DNA of 64,000 bases from Stenotrophomonas sp. ASS1. Its GTDB lineage: Bacteria > Pseudomonadota > Gammaproteobacteria > Xanthomonadales > Xanthomonadaceae. Below are positions 53,987 through 64,000 of this stretch, in pieces. The stretch covers positions 1,818,001-1,882,000 of the forward strand of contig NZ_CP031167.1 in assembly GCF_004346925.1 (NCBI RefSeq), in the 5' to 3' direction. The notes beneath the pieces were generated by a model. It saw only the letters and a program-made list of their open reading frames with translations, had not been told where the DNA came from and did no database searches. Made by a program: the position numbers and the translations under genes. Position 1 is the stretch's first letter. Every line of letters starts with the position of its first letter.

Positions 53987-55819
53987 ATGGCGGTAGAAGC
54001 AGCGACCAGCGAGCTGGTCAAGGTCGTGGCCCTGCTGGGCGCGGCGGTGGTGATGGTGCCCTTGTTCCGCCGGGCCGGCCTTGGCTCGGTGCTGGGCTAC
54101 TTCGCTGCCGGCCTGGCGATCGGACCGTTCGGGCTGGGCTGGTTCTCCGACCCGCAGGCGATCCTGCATACCGCCGAACTCGGCGTGGTGATGTTCCTGT
54201 TCGTGATCGGCCTGGAAATGCGGCCCTCGCACCTGTGGAGCCTGCGCAAGGAAATCTTCGGGCTGGGCACGCTGCAGATCGTCACCTGTGCGCTGGTGCT
54301 GACCAGCATCGCCAAACTGTTCGGCCTGCCGTGGCAGGTGGCCTTCATCGGCGCCACCGGCTTCGTGCTCACCTCTACCGCGGTGGTGATGCAGCTGCTG
54401 GCCGAGCGTGGTGACATCGCGCTGCCGTCGGGGCAGAAGATCGTTTCCATCCTGCTGTTCGAAGACCTGCTGATCGTGCCGTTGCTGGCGCTGGTGGCGT
54501 GGATGGGCCCGAGCGCAGGCAGTGCCGACGGCGAAGGCTCGCGCTGGCTGTCGGTCGCGATCGGCGTCGGCGCCATCGTCGGCCTGGTGCTGGTTGGCCG
54601 CTTCCTGCTCAACCCGCTGTTCCGCGTGCTGGCCGAATCGAAGGCGCGCGAAGTGATGACCGCCGCCGCGCTGCTGGTGGTGCTGGGTGCGGCGCTGCTG
54701 ATGCAGCTGTCCGGCCTGTCGATGGCGATGGGCGCGTTCCTGGCCGGCGTGCTGCTGAGCGAGTCGACCTTCCGTCACCAGATCGAGGCGGACATCGAAC
54801 CGTTCCGCGGCATCCTGCTCGGCCTGTTCTTCCTCAGCGTGGGCATGGCGCTGGACCTGGGCGTGGTGGCTGGCAACTGGCAGCTGATCCTCGGCCTGGT
54901 GCTGGCGTTGATGGCGGCCAAGGCGCTGTGCATCTACGTGGTGGCGCGCGTGATGGGCAGCGATCACGCGCAGGCGCTGGATCGTGGTGTGCTGATGGCG
55001 CAGGGCGGCGAGTTCGCCTTCGTGTTGTTCTCCGCCGCCGCATCGGCCGGCGTGATCGACCTGGAGATCAATGCCAACTTCACCGCCGTGGTGGTGCTGT
55101 CGATGGCACTGACCCCGCTGGTGGTGCTGGTCTACAAGCGCATCGCACCGAAGCCGACGGTGAACATGGACGGCGTGGACGAAGCCGATGGCCTGTCCGG
55201 CAGCGTGCTGCTGATCGGCTTCGGCCGCTTCGGGCAGGTCGCCAGCCAGTCGCTGCTGGCGCGCGACGTGGACGTGACCATCATCGACAACGATGTGGAG
55301 ATGATCCAGAGCGCGGCGCGCTTCGGGTTCAAAGTCTATTACGGTGATGGCACGCGTCTGGATGTGCTGCATGCCTCGGGTGCCGCCACCGCGCGGGCTA
55401 TTGCGGTGTGCGTGGACAAGGCCGAGGCGGCTGACCGCATCGTTGAACTGGTGGCGCATGAGTTCCCGCAGGCCAAGCTGATGGTGCGTTCGTTCGACCG
55501 CGAGCATTCGCTGCGGTTGATCCATGCCGGTGTCGATTTCCAGATCCGCGAGACGTTTGAATCGGCAGTGCTGTTCGGCCAGGCCGCGCTGGTGGAACTG
55601 GGGGCGGATGAGGATGATGCGGTGGAGATTGCAGAGCAGATCCGCCGTCGTGATGCCGAGCGCTTCGAGCTGGAGATTGCCGGCGGTGGCTTGAATGCCG
55701 GCGCACGGATGATCTACGGCAACAGCCCGCAGGGCGTACCGACGCCGACGCCGTTCACCGCGCCGAAGCGGGAGAGCAAGACACTGAATCCGCAGGATGT
55801 GCCGGAAGAGGAAGAGTAG
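53987..55819 (+). CDS. Kef-type K+/H+ antiporter (CPA2 family) with TrkA-N domain
   Basis: 610 residues. About twelve membrane helices (to about residue 385) include TSTAVVMQLLAERGDIALP and LFEDLLIVPLLALVAW, then a cytosolic TrkA-N/RCK domain (about 400-520) opening VLLIGFGRFGQVASQSLLA with IDND, and an acidic tail. This is the KefB/KefC layout: potassium efflux coupled to proton entry, gated by nucleotide or glutathione adducts in E. coli. No KefF/KefG ancillary gene is adjacent. The tail DVPEEEE ends just before a SMAG cluster. Confidence 0.93.
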   Translation: MAVEAATSELVKVVALLGAAVVMVPLFRRAGLGSVLGYFAAGLAIGPFGLGWFSDPQAILHTAELGVVMFLFVIGLEMRPSHLWSLRKEIFGLGTLQIVTCALVLTSIAKLFGLPWQVAFIGATGFVLTSTAVVMQLLAERGDIALPSGQKIVSILLFEDLLIVPLLALVAWMGPSAGSADGEGSRWLSVAIGVGAIVGLVLVGRFLLNPLFRVLAESKAREVMTAAALLVVLGAALLMQLSGLSMAMGAFLAGVLLSESTFRHQIEADIEPFRGILLGLFFLSVGMALDLGVVAGNWQLILGLVLALMAAKALCIYVVARVMGSDHAQALDRGVLMAQGGEFAFVLFSAAASAGVIDLEINANFTAVVVLSMALTPLVVLVYKRIAPKPTVNMDGVDEADGLSGSVLLIGFGRFGQVASQSLLARDVDVTIIDNDVEMIQSAARFGFKVYYGDGTRLDVLHASGAATARAIAVCVDKAEAADRIVELVAHEFPQAKLMVRSFDREHSLRLIHAGVDFQIRETFESAVLFGQAALVELGADEDDAVEIAEQIRRRDAERFELEIAGGGLNAGARMIYGNSPQGVPTPTPFTAPKRESKTLNPQDVPEEEE

Positions 55820-55824
55820 CCCCG

Positions 55825-55944
55825 GTAGTGCCGGCCGCTGGCCGGCTACCTCAGCGCACCACCCGTCGGTAGTGCCGGCCGCTGGCCGGCAAATACGGAA
55901 ACGTTCCGACGTCATGAGGTTGCCGGCCAGCGGCCGGCACTACC
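55825..55944. repeat. Three SMAG palindromes between the antiporter and folD
   Basis: GTAGTGCCGGCC-GCT-GGCCGGC units at 55825-55850 and 55869-55891 in direct orientation, and an inverted unit ending CACTACC at 55918-55944. Confidence 0.88.
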
Positions 55945-56031
55945 AGGTGGGGAATTACCCAAGCCGTGGCGGTGGGCGAGGGGGCCTGAATCGGGGACAA
56001 TGGCGTCCCCGCCGCCCCACGCCCGCTCCCG

Positions 56032-56910
56032 ATGACCGATTCCGCCTCCCCGCTTCCTGCCCGCATCCTTGATGGCCGCCGTATCGCCGAGGACCTGCTC
56101 GACAGCCTGAAGGTGCGCGTCGACGCCCGCGTGGCCGCTGGCGGCAGCCGCCCGGGCCTGGCCGTGGTGCTGGTCGGTGGCGACCCGGCCTCGACCGTGT
56201 ACGTGCGCAACAAGCGCCGTGCCGCCGAGAAGGTCGGCATCGAAGCACATGACTACGATCTGCCGGCCGGTACCACCGAAGCCGAGCTGCTCGACCTGAT
56301 CGACCAGCTCAATGCCGATCCGAAGATCAACGGCATCCTGATCCAGCTGCCGCTGCCGGGCATCCCCGACGCGCGCCGGCTGATCCAGCGCATCGACCCG
56401 CGCAAGGACGTGGACGGGTTCCACCCGGAAAACGTCGGCCACCTGGCCCTGCGCGAGTTCGGCCTGCGCCCGTGCACCCCGCGCGGCATCACCACGCTGC
56501 TGGGCCACACCGACCAGCCGGTGCGTGGCCGCAACGCCACCATCGTGGGCGTGAGCAACCACGTCGGCCGCCCGATGGGCCTTGAGCTGCTGATTGCCGG
56601 CTGCACCGTGACCAGCTGCCACAAGTTCACCCCCAAGGACGTGCTGGAACAGGCCGTGCGCAACGCCGACATCCTGGTGGTGGCGGTGGGCCGCCCCGGC
56701 ATCGTGCCGGGCGAGTGGGTGAAGCCGGGCGCGGTGGTGATCGATGTCGGTATCAACCGGTTGGATGACGGCCGGCTGGTGGGTGATGTCGGGTTTGAGG
56801 CCGCTGCCCAGCGGGCGAGCTGGATCACCCCGGTGCCGGGTGGCGTGGGCCCGATGACCGTGGCCACGTTGATGCAGAACACCCTGGAAGCCGCGGAAGC
56901 GCTGAGCTGA
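56032..56910 (+). CDS. folD: Bifunctional methylenetetrahydrofolate dehydrogenase/cyclohydrolase
   Basis: 292 residues. The catalytic Lys lies in [14 protein letters not shown], the NADP-binding segment in [15 protein letters not shown] and the C-terminal signature in [18 protein letters not shown]. It interconverts 5,10-methylene-THF and 10-formyl-THF, supplying one-carbon units for purine synthesis, which suits its position near guaB and guaA. Monocistronic; a tandem SMAG array follows. Confidence 0.96.
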   Translation: MTDSASPLPARILDGRRIAEDLLDSLKVRVDARVAAGGSRPGLAVVLVGGDPASTVYVRNKRRAAEKVGIEAHDYDLPAGTTEAELLDLIDQLNADPKINGILIQLPLPGIPDARRLIQRIDPRKDVDGFHPENVGHLALREFGLRPCTPRGITTLLGHTDQPVRGRNATIVGVSNHVGRPMGLELLIAGCTVTSCHKFTPKDVLEQAVRNADILVVAVGRPGIVPGEWVKPGAVVIDVGINRLDDGRLVGDVGFEAAAQRASWITPVPGGVGPMTVATLMQNTLEAAEALS

Positions 56911-56921
56911 CCTTTTGGGGT

Positions 56922-57196
56922 GGGTGCCGACCGTTGGTCGGCACAATGTGGACATGCGGATGACCCGCTCCTGGTAGGTGCCAACCTTGGTTGGCACGAT
57001 CTGTCCGGTGTCTGGACCCCAGATGGGGTGAGGGCCTCTCCCTGTTTGTGCCAACCAAGGTTGGCACCTACCAAGAGCCGGTCGTCGGCCTGCCTGTGGT
57101 GGGTGCCAACCTTGGTTGGCACGATCCGTCCGCCGCTGGACCCCAGATGGGGTGAAGGCCCCTCCCTGTTTGTGCCAACCAAGGTTGGCACCTACC
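56922..57196. repeat. Five-unit SMAG array with a tandem duplication
   Basis: Palindromes lie at 56922-56944 (GCCGACC arms), 56974-56997, 57048-57072 (reverse), 57101-57122 and 57172-57196 (reverse), the last four with GCCAACC arms. The stretch from 56978 to about 57075 is repeated at 57103 to about 57199: both contain the same forward unit, GGACCCCAGATGGGGTGA, CCTCCCTGTTTG-like spacer and reverse unit, a head-to-head dimer duplicated as a block. Confidence 0.9.
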
Positions 57197-57284
57197 AAAG
57201 GCGGTGCGTTTGGGTGCCCTGAACGGATCACCGCTGGCGCGACACTGTGTCGCGCAGAAATCCAATTCTGGCTACCAAAAATGC

Positions 57285-58800
<1,516 letters not shown>

Positions 58801-58801
<1 letters not shown>

Positions 58802-59385
58802 TGCGCTTGCGAACTGCTCTTGCGATTACGGGCAGCCTGCTGATGGCAGGCTGTTCGGTGTCCGAACCGCCGCCGCGCTCCGGGTCTCCGGGCGCGGCGG
58901 TTTCGCAAGTGAAGGACGTACAGGCGTGCCAGAACGCATTCTCGCTGCCGAAGGGCTGGCAGGTGCAGGCCGCTGGCGAACAGCGCTGGCTGCTGAAAGG
59001 TACTGGCGAGCGCCCGCTGCAGGTCACCCTGCAATGCATTTCCGAGCTGCTGCACGGGCCGGATGATCCGGTGCTGACGCCGGTACTGGGCGCGCTGGAG
59101 CCCGCACGGATGAGCGTGCGCTGGGCGTCCTGGGGCGCTGCGGATTCGGGCGTCTCGATGGCGGCGCTGCAACGGCGCACCGTGCCCGGCACCGAAGTGC
59201 AGGAAATCGCCGAGCTGCCGCGCGCTGACCGCTCCAACCCCAACGCACCGCATGGCCTGCTGATGCTGCGCTGGGACGAGGAAGACACCTCACATATTCA
59301 ACAACGCGAGGCGTTCATCGCCACGCTGACGCGGAGCCTTGAAGCGCCGGGCGCTGCGAAAAACACCACTGGAACGGCACCATGA
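58801..59385 (+). CDS. Hypothetical lipoprotein inside the gua operon
   Basis: 194 residues. The signal sequence [20 protein letters not shown] ends in a lipobox (LMAGC), predicting a membrane-attached periplasmic lipoprotein. The mature part (Pro-rich for 15 residues, then [35 protein letters not shown]) matches no family I recognise. It overlaps both guaB (1 base) and guaA (4 bases), an unusual insertion in the guaBA pair and evidence of co-translation. Two Cys remain in the mature region after the lipid-attached one. Confidence 0.75.
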
Positions 59386-60947
59386 CCAACATCCATAACG
59401 ACAAGATCCTCATCCTCGATTTCGGCGCCCAGTACACGCAGCTGATCGCCCGCCGCATCCGCGAGCTGGGCGTCTACTGCGAAATCTGGGCATGGGACCA
59501 CAACCCGGCCGAGATCGCGGCGTTCGGCGCCAAGGGCATCATCCTGTCTGGTGGCCCGGAATCGACCACGCTGCCGGGCGCCCCGGCCGCGCCGCAGGAA
59601 GTGTTCGACAGCGGCCTGCCGATCTTCGGTATCTGCTACGGCATGCAGACCCTGGCCGCGCAGCTGGGCGGTGCCACCGAAGCCGCTGACCAGCGCGAAT
59701 TCGGCCACGCCGAAGTGAACGTGATCAACCCGGATGCACTGTTCAAGGGCCTGAGCGACCACGGCGGCGAGCCGAGGCTGAATGTCTGGATGAGCCACGG
59801 CGACCACGTCTCCGTTGCGCCCCCGGGCTTCACCATCACCGCCACCACCGACCGCATTCCGGTGGCTGCCATGGCCAACGAAGAAAAGCGCTGGTACGGC
59901 GTGCAGTTCCACCCGGAAGTGACCCACACCCTGCAGGGCCAGGCGCTGCTGCGGCGCTTCGTGGTGGACGTGTGCGGCTGCCAGACCCTGTGGACCGCCG
60001 CCAACATCATCGACGACCAGATCGCCCGCGTGCGCGAACAGGTGGGCGATGACGAAGTGATCCTGGGCCTGTCCGGCGGCGTCGATTCGTCCGTCGTGGC
60101 CGCGCTGCTGCACAAGGCCATCGGCGAGAAGCTGACCTGCGTGTTCGTGGATACCGGCCTGCTGCGTTGGCAGGAAGGCGACCAGGTGATGGCGATGTTT
60201 GCCGAGAACATGGGCGTAAAGGTCGTGCGCGTGAATGCCGCCGACCGTTACTTCGCGGCGCTGGAAGGCGTGAGCGACCCGGAGGCCAAGCGCAAGATCA
60301 TCGGCAACCTGTTCGTTGAGATCTTCGACGAAGAGTCGAACAAGCTGAAGAACGCCAAGTGGCTGGCGCAGGGCACCATCTACCCGGACGTGATCGAGTC
60401 GGCCGGCAGCAAGACCGGCAAGGCGCATGTGATCAAGAGCCACCACAACGTGGGCGGCCTGCCGGAGCACATGAAGCTGGGCCTGGTGGAGCCGCTGCGC
60501 GAGCTGTTCAAGGACGAAGTGCGCCGCCTGGGCGTTGAACTGGGCCTGCCGCGCACCATGGTCTACCGCCATCCGTTCCCGGGCCCGGGCCTGGGCGTGC
60601 GTATCCTGGGCGAAGTGAAGCGTGAGTACGCCGAACTGCTGGCCAAGGCCGATGCCATCTTCATTGATGAGCTGCGCAAGGCGGATCTGTACGACAAGAC
60701 CAGCCAGGCGTTTGCCGTGTTCCTGCCGGTGAAGTCGGTGGGCGTGGTGGGCGATGCGCGTGCTTATGAGTGGGTGATTGCGCTAAGGGCCGTGGAGACG
60801 ATCGACTTCATGACGGCGCATTGGGCGCATCTGCCGTATGAGTTCCTGGGTACGGTGAGCAACCGGATCATCAATGAGTTGCGGGGGGTGTCGCGGGTTG
60901 TGTATGACATCTCGGGGAAGCCGCCGGCTACTATTGAGTGGGAATGA
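59382..60947 (+). CDS. guaA: GMP synthase (glutamine-hydrolysing)
   Basis: 521 residues. The glutaminase domain (about 1-195) has the nucleophile Cys in [15 protein letters not shown] and HPEVTHT; the synthetase domain has the ATP pyrophosphatase P-loop [15 protein letters not shown]; and the C-terminal dimerisation domain ends in TIEWE. It converts XMP to GMP. The 3' end (from about 60760) uses CTA, AGG, CGG, GGG and ATT codons much more than the rest of the gene. guaA 3' ends are known attachment sites for genomic islands, and a base-composition change follows. Confidence 0.96.
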   Translation: MTNIHNDKILILDFGAQYTQLIARRIRELGVYCEIWAWDHNPAEIAAFGAKGIILSGGPESTTLPGAPAAPQEVFDSGLPIFGICYGMQTLAAQLGGATEAADQREFGHAEVNVINPDALFKGLSDHGGEPRLNVWMSHGDHVSVAPPGFTITATTDRIPVAAMANEEKRWYGVQFHPEVTHTLQGQALLRRFVVDVCGCQTLWTAANIIDDQIARVREQVGDDEVILGLSGGVDSSVVAALLHKAIGEKLTCVFVDTGLLRWQEGDQVMAMFAENMGVKVVRVNAADRYFAALEGVSDPEAKRKIIGNLFVEIFDEESNKLKNAKWLAQGTIYPDVIESAGSKTGKAHVIKSHHNVGGLPEHMKLGLVEPLRELFKDEVRRLGVELGLPRTMVYRHPFPGPGLGVRILGEVKREYAELLAKADAIFIDELRKADLYDKTSQAFAVFLPVKSVGVVGDARAYEWVIALRAVETIDFMTAHWAHLPYEFLGTVSNRIINELRGVSRVVYDISGKPPATIEWE

Positions 60948-61283
60948 GTTGAAAGAACGAGGGCGCCGAGAGGCGCCCTATTCTTGTGCTTCAGGTGTTC
61001 TAGCAAACGGCGCCCGCTTGTTTGCGGTATTGCTGTTGATCCTTCTCGGTAAGTCATGCTTGCTACCCAAGACCGAGACAAGCTTCAGAAGATGGTTGGT
61101 CAAACGCCGCTAATGAGGCATTTTCGTGGGAAATGCCGCATTTAATGGCTATGATTGCCGCATTTAGGTTGGTCGGACTCACATTTCCATGCACTCGCTC
61201 GTCTTCGAGTACAAGGTAGAGATCAACGCGCACTTTTGGCAGCTTAAGAACTAACTTGAAGTATTGATCGGGAGGAAGGGTGC
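60948..61283. other. 336-base gap after guaA (island edge)
   Basis: It contains the guaA terminator and then AT-richer sequence with no supported gene. A small hairpin GGCATTT/AAATGCC and a direct repeat TGCCGCATTTA (about 61116-61166) are present, and short frames here look random. No integrase gene or convincing second guaA end was found. GGAGG at 61271-61275 serves the downstream gene. Confidence 0.6.
60960..60986 (+). terminator. Terminator of the gua operon
   Basis: AGGGCGCC-GAGA-GGCGCCCT (8-bp perfect stem with a GAGA tetraloop, 60960-60979) followed by ATTCTT. Confidence 0.8.
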
Positions 61284-63986
61284 ATGACGCAGAGCCTGAA
61301 TGACGAATCGAGGAAACACATCGAGCAGGTTGCCAGTGAAACGTTGGCGCGACTCGAAAGCATCGCCAAAACGGCCAAGAGCAAGCTGCGCGATGAACGA
61401 TCCCTTGGGTTCGAGGCACTGGCAAGCATCAACACCATGACGTCCAGTTCAACCATCCAAAGGCTGGATCAGATCAGTCAGGCGAACCGCGAGAGCTATC
61501 AGTTGCTGGCTAAGGAGCCTGCTATCGCGCGCGTGGTGGTTATTGATGAAGATGGCGAACAGAAAACCTACTACATCTGCCGCACTACGCCGGTGTCGGG
61601 TTTTCCAAACTTGGCCAGCTACCGGGCTCCTGTTGGGCGACTGGCCTCATTGTCAATTGGCGCAGAGTTCACGCTGCCCAATGGAGCCGTCGTTGAAGTG
61701 CACGAGCGCGCCCAGATCCATCCCAATGCACTTGCCGATGGTTGGGACTCGCGCAACACCGTGGTTGAAGCAGAGGATTTCGGGCCGATCACCATCGAGT
61801 CCCTGCGTACGGTGCTGACGGAAGTTGTTGGAGCAGAAGTTACTGAAGACCTTCTCGGCCAATTGCTGGCCGAGGAGGCCGTCAAGGCCAACATTATCGA
61901 CGGAGTTCGCCGTAGCGTCATCACCAAGATGGGGCTGCGGGATCAACCCATTCTCGATCAGTATCAGGACGAAATTTTCCGTCTTCCTCTCGATAAGCGC
62001 CTGCTGATTCTTGGGCCGCCTGGCACTGGCAAAACAACGACCCTGATCCGCCGCCTCGGCCAAAAACTCGACACCGCTTTCTTGGAAGAAGGTGAACAAC
62101 GTCTGGTTGACGCAGTCGCCTCCGCCCAGGGCACGACCCACACCAAAAGCTGGTTGATGTTCACGCCGACCGAATTGCTCAAGCAGTACCTCAAGGAGGC
62201 TTTTGCGCGTGAAGGCGTTCCCGCCTCTGATCTGTGCATCAGAACGTGGCAGGACTATCGACACGGGCTGGCCCGAAATGCGTTCGGCGTACTCAGAACG
62301 GCATCCGGTGGCGGCACCTTTGTCCTGAAAGACGGAATGTCCAACTTGAGCGAAGCCGCACTGGAGCGGCCCATTCACTGGTTTGACGATTTCGATGCAT
62401 GGCAGCGCAAAGCCTATGTGCAGGAGCTGCATGATGCAGCCACTCTGCTTCACGATGCCAAGATCCCAGAGGTACTGAATCTCGGGGCACGTCTGCAAGA
62501 TATTTTGTCCAAGGCGGCCGATGGCGCACTGGTTCTCTTGTTTGGCTTGCTGGCCGCAGAAGTTACCAACGTGCAGGCACTCGCCGGCAGCCTGAAGGAA
62601 GGCTCTGACGCCAAGATCAAGGCCGCACTCAACCTGCAACTTAACCGCAATCGAGCCTTTCTGGATGAGTTGGCCCGAGTGATCGACAGTCTGCAGCACG
62701 CGCAAACAACGGATGTGGACGACCAGGACGACCCGGATACCGATGAGGAAGAAGACGCTGCGGCACCCCGCACGGTCCGTGCAGCCGCGCTCAGTGCATA
62801 CATGCAAGCGGTGCGTGCCCAAGCCCGGGCGACCGCATCCAAGCGCACGGTCAGCAAAGTGTCTCGCAATGGCAAGATCCTAGAGTGGTTGGGGGATCGT
62901 GGCCTGACGGAGGTAGATCGTGCAGATGTCGGCGCAAGTCTTCTGGTGCAGTCCAGCGCGCGCCGCTTCTTCAACCCGGTCAAGCGCTACCTTGACGGTA
63001 TCCCGAAGCGCTACCGCGCATTCAGACGCGAACGCCTGCCGGCCAATACTTGGTATCGCCACGAAGCTTTTGAAGCGCATGAAATTCACCCGCTAGAATT
63101 GGACATCGTATTGCTGGCCATCTTGCGCACCGGAGGCGACCTGATCAGTAGGCCCGACGTCCTGCGCGCCATCGACAGTCCCGCTTGGTCATCGCTCCAG
63201 CCGTTTCTGGGGCATTACCGCAACCAGATTCTGGTGGATGAAGCAACCGACTTCTCGCCCATCCAGCTTGCGAGTATGGCGGCACTAGCGGATCCACGAT
63301 TGCGCTCATTCTTTGCCTGCGGGGACTTCAACCAGCGCCTGACCACTTGGGGCGCACGCTCCGCTGATGACTTGAGGTGGGTGTTCGTCGATCTCGACAT
63401 CAAGGAAATCACCGTTTCCTACCGGCAGAGCAAGCAGTTGAACGATCTAGCCCGCGCAATGATCCGGGCAGTCGGTGGCACTGGGCAAGACGTCAGCTTG
63501 CCCGCGCACGTGGACAGTGCGGGTGTCGCGCCAGCCTTGCTAGAACATGCCACCAGCACAGAGGCCACTGTGGCGTGGCTGGCGGATCGCATACGCGAGA
63601 TCGAGTGCTTCGTCGGCCAGTTGCCATCCACTGCCATTTTTGTGAACGCCGAGGAGGAAGTCGTCCCTGTGGCCGAGGCACTCAACAACGCATTGAGCGA
63701 GCACAACATCCAGGTGATCGCCTGCCGCGAGGGGCAGACTGTCGGGCAAGAAGGCAACGTGCGCGTGTTTTGTGTGCAGCACATCAAAGGTCTGGAATTC
63801 GAAGCGGTGTTCTTTGTCGGCATTGACCAGCTTGCCATGCTGCAACCGGCGCTGTTCGACAAATACCTATACGTAGGCACCACCCGTGCGGCCACCTACT
63901 TCGGCGTGACTTGCCAAGGTACCTTGCCATCCGTCGTTGAGAGCCTGCGCGCGCACTTCTGCCTGGACTGGCAGCTGGATGGCTGA
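61284..63986 (+). CDS. UvrD-like SF1 helicase with Gre-factor-like N-terminal region
   Basis: 900 residues, GGAGG 8 bases upstream. Residues 1-75 are predicted helical coiled-coil; about 80-150 resembles the C-terminal domain of GreA/GreB (DEDGEQKTYYICRTTP; YRAPVGRLASLSIGAEFTL; GAVVEVHERAQI). The ATPase follows: Walker A LGPPGTGKTTTLIRR (about 242), motif II LVDEATDFSPIQLASM (about 648), SYRQSKQLNDLAR, motif V HIKGLEFEAVFFVG and motif VI YLYVGTTRAAT, an intact UvrD-type core with an acidic insertion (DDQDDPDTDEEEDA, about 475). Codon use is less GC-rich than neighbours, suggesting transfer. It may act on RNA polymerase (HelD-like) or in defence; both are inference. Confidence 0.8.
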   Translation: MTQSLNDESRKHIEQVASETLARLESIAKTAKSKLRDERSLGFEALASINTMTSSSTIQRLDQISQANRESYQLLAKEPAIARVVVIDEDGEQKTYYICRTTPVSGFPNLASYRAPVGRLASLSIGAEFTLPNGAVVEVHERAQIHPNALADGWDSRNTVVEAEDFGPITIESLRTVLTEVVGAEVTEDLLGQLLAEEAVKANIIDGVRRSVITKMGLRDQPILDQYQDEIFRLPLDKRLLILGPPGTGKTTTLIRRLGQKLDTAFLEEGEQRLVDAVASAQGTTHTKSWLMFTPTELLKQYLKEAFAREGVPASDLCIRTWQDYRHGLARNAFGVLRTASGGGTFVLKDGMSNLSEAALERPIHWFDDFDAWQRKAYVQELHDAATLLHDAKIPEVLNLGARLQDILSKAADGALVLLFGLLAAEVTNVQALAGSLKEGSDAKIKAALNLQLNRNRAFLDELARVIDSLQHAQTTDVDDQDDPDTDEEEDAAAPRTVRAAALSAYMQAVRAQARATASKRTVSKVSRNGKILEWLGDRGLTEVDRADVGASLLVQSSARRFFNPVKRYLDGIPKRYRAFRRERLPANTWYRHEAFEAHEIHPLELDIVLLAILRTGGDLISRPDVLRAIDSPAWSSLQPFLGHYRNQILVDEATDFSPIQLASMAALADPRLRSFFACGDFNQRLTTWGARSADDLRWVFVDLDIKEITVSYRQSKQLNDLARAMIRAVGGTGQDVSLPAHVDSAGVAPALLEHATSTEATVAWLADRIREIECFVGQLPSTAIFVNAEEEVVPVAEALNNALSEHNIQVIACREGQTVGQEGNVRVFCVQHIKGLEFEAVFFVGIDQLAMLQPALFDKYLYVGTTRAATYFGVTCQGTLPSVVESLRAHFCLDWQLDG

Positions 63987-64000
63987 ACAGCCCAACAAGA
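63979..64000 (+). CDS. Start of a downstream gene (partial)
   Basis: The ATG at 63979 lies inside the end of the helicase gene (8-base overlap, ATGGCTGA) and opens MAEQPNK before the window ends. The overlap implies translational coupling with the helicase. Nothing can be said of its function. Confidence 0.5.

Noticed and set aside
56922..57196. CRISPR-like array upstream of guaB
   Set aside because: The repeated units are palindromes in alternating orientation with repeated, not unique, spacers; no cas genes are present.
60948..61283. Expected integrase gene next to guaA
   Set aside because: I looked for one on both strands and found none; if an island is present, its integrase must lie outside the window.
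61063..61425. A 120-residue minus-strand frame after guaA that could be an integrase remnant
   Set aside because: It overlaps the helicase start, lacks any recombinase motif and has no ribosome-binding site.

Overview
The window is high-GC, gene-dense chromosomal DNA from a member of the Xanthomonadaceae, most likely the Stenotrophomonas maltophilia complex. The evidence is the gene content and protein sequences, together with dozens of short palindromes headed by GTAG (the SMAG REP family known from S. maltophilia) in almost every non-operonic gap. No rRNA, tRNA, CRISPR array or transposase gene was recognised.

Layout. 1-1811 is the 5' part of a FimX-like REC/PAS/GGDEF/EAL protein in which the signature motifs of all three signalling domains look degenerate. 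1.9-10.9 kb is housekeeping: a BaiN/YhiN flavoprotein with YaeQ, an RluA-type pseudouridine synthase, YaiI, a cold-shock protein, a GST, SelO, Apt and DbpA. 10.98-16.5 kb holds a YeiH-type exporter with its divergent LysR regulator, Uup, and two small c-type cytochromes. 16.7-24.4 kb is an RND efflux operon: one adaptor and two dissimilar permeases, all overlapping by 4 bases, with no outer-membrane channel gene. 24.6-28.9 kb holds a TraB-family membrane protein, a GNAT acetyltransferase, the agmatine-to-putrescine enzymes AguA and AguB, and a small secreted protein. 29.0-37.6 kb holds L36, cmk-rpsA-ihfB, lapA-lapB, and three surface-polysaccharide genes (a WecA-like transferase, a WbpM-like dehydratase and galU).

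38.1-42.5 kb is a fatty-acid beta-oxidation operon led by a TetR gene, with a PsrA-type palindrome (CAAAC-N4-GTTTG) just upstream. 42.8-49.4 kb is the conserved run ndk-rlmN-pilF-rodZ-yfgM-bamB-der, without ispG and hisS between rodZ and yfgM. 49.6-55.8 kb holds two LysE/RhtB-like exporters (one lacking the PGPD signature), an AraC regulator, a rhodanese-MoeB fusion whose 3' end is present in three tandem copies, and a Kef-type antiporter. 56.0-60.9 kb holds folD and guaB-lipoprotein-guaA. After guaA, a known island attachment gene, the sequence becomes visibly less GC-rich. It then encodes a large UvrD-like helicase with a Gre-factor-like N-terminal region and the start of an overlapping downstream gene, which looks like the edge of an accessory island.

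The most unusual signal is a dispersed intergenic element of about 100 bp (four copies: 8.2, 8.5, 13.2 and 38.0 kb). It folds as an outer stem enclosing two hairpins. The outer-stem sequence is completely different between three copies yet remains self-complementary in each, which is the pattern expected of a selected nucleic-acid structure. A second hairpin family (13.07 and 37.88 kb) also shows a compensatory change.
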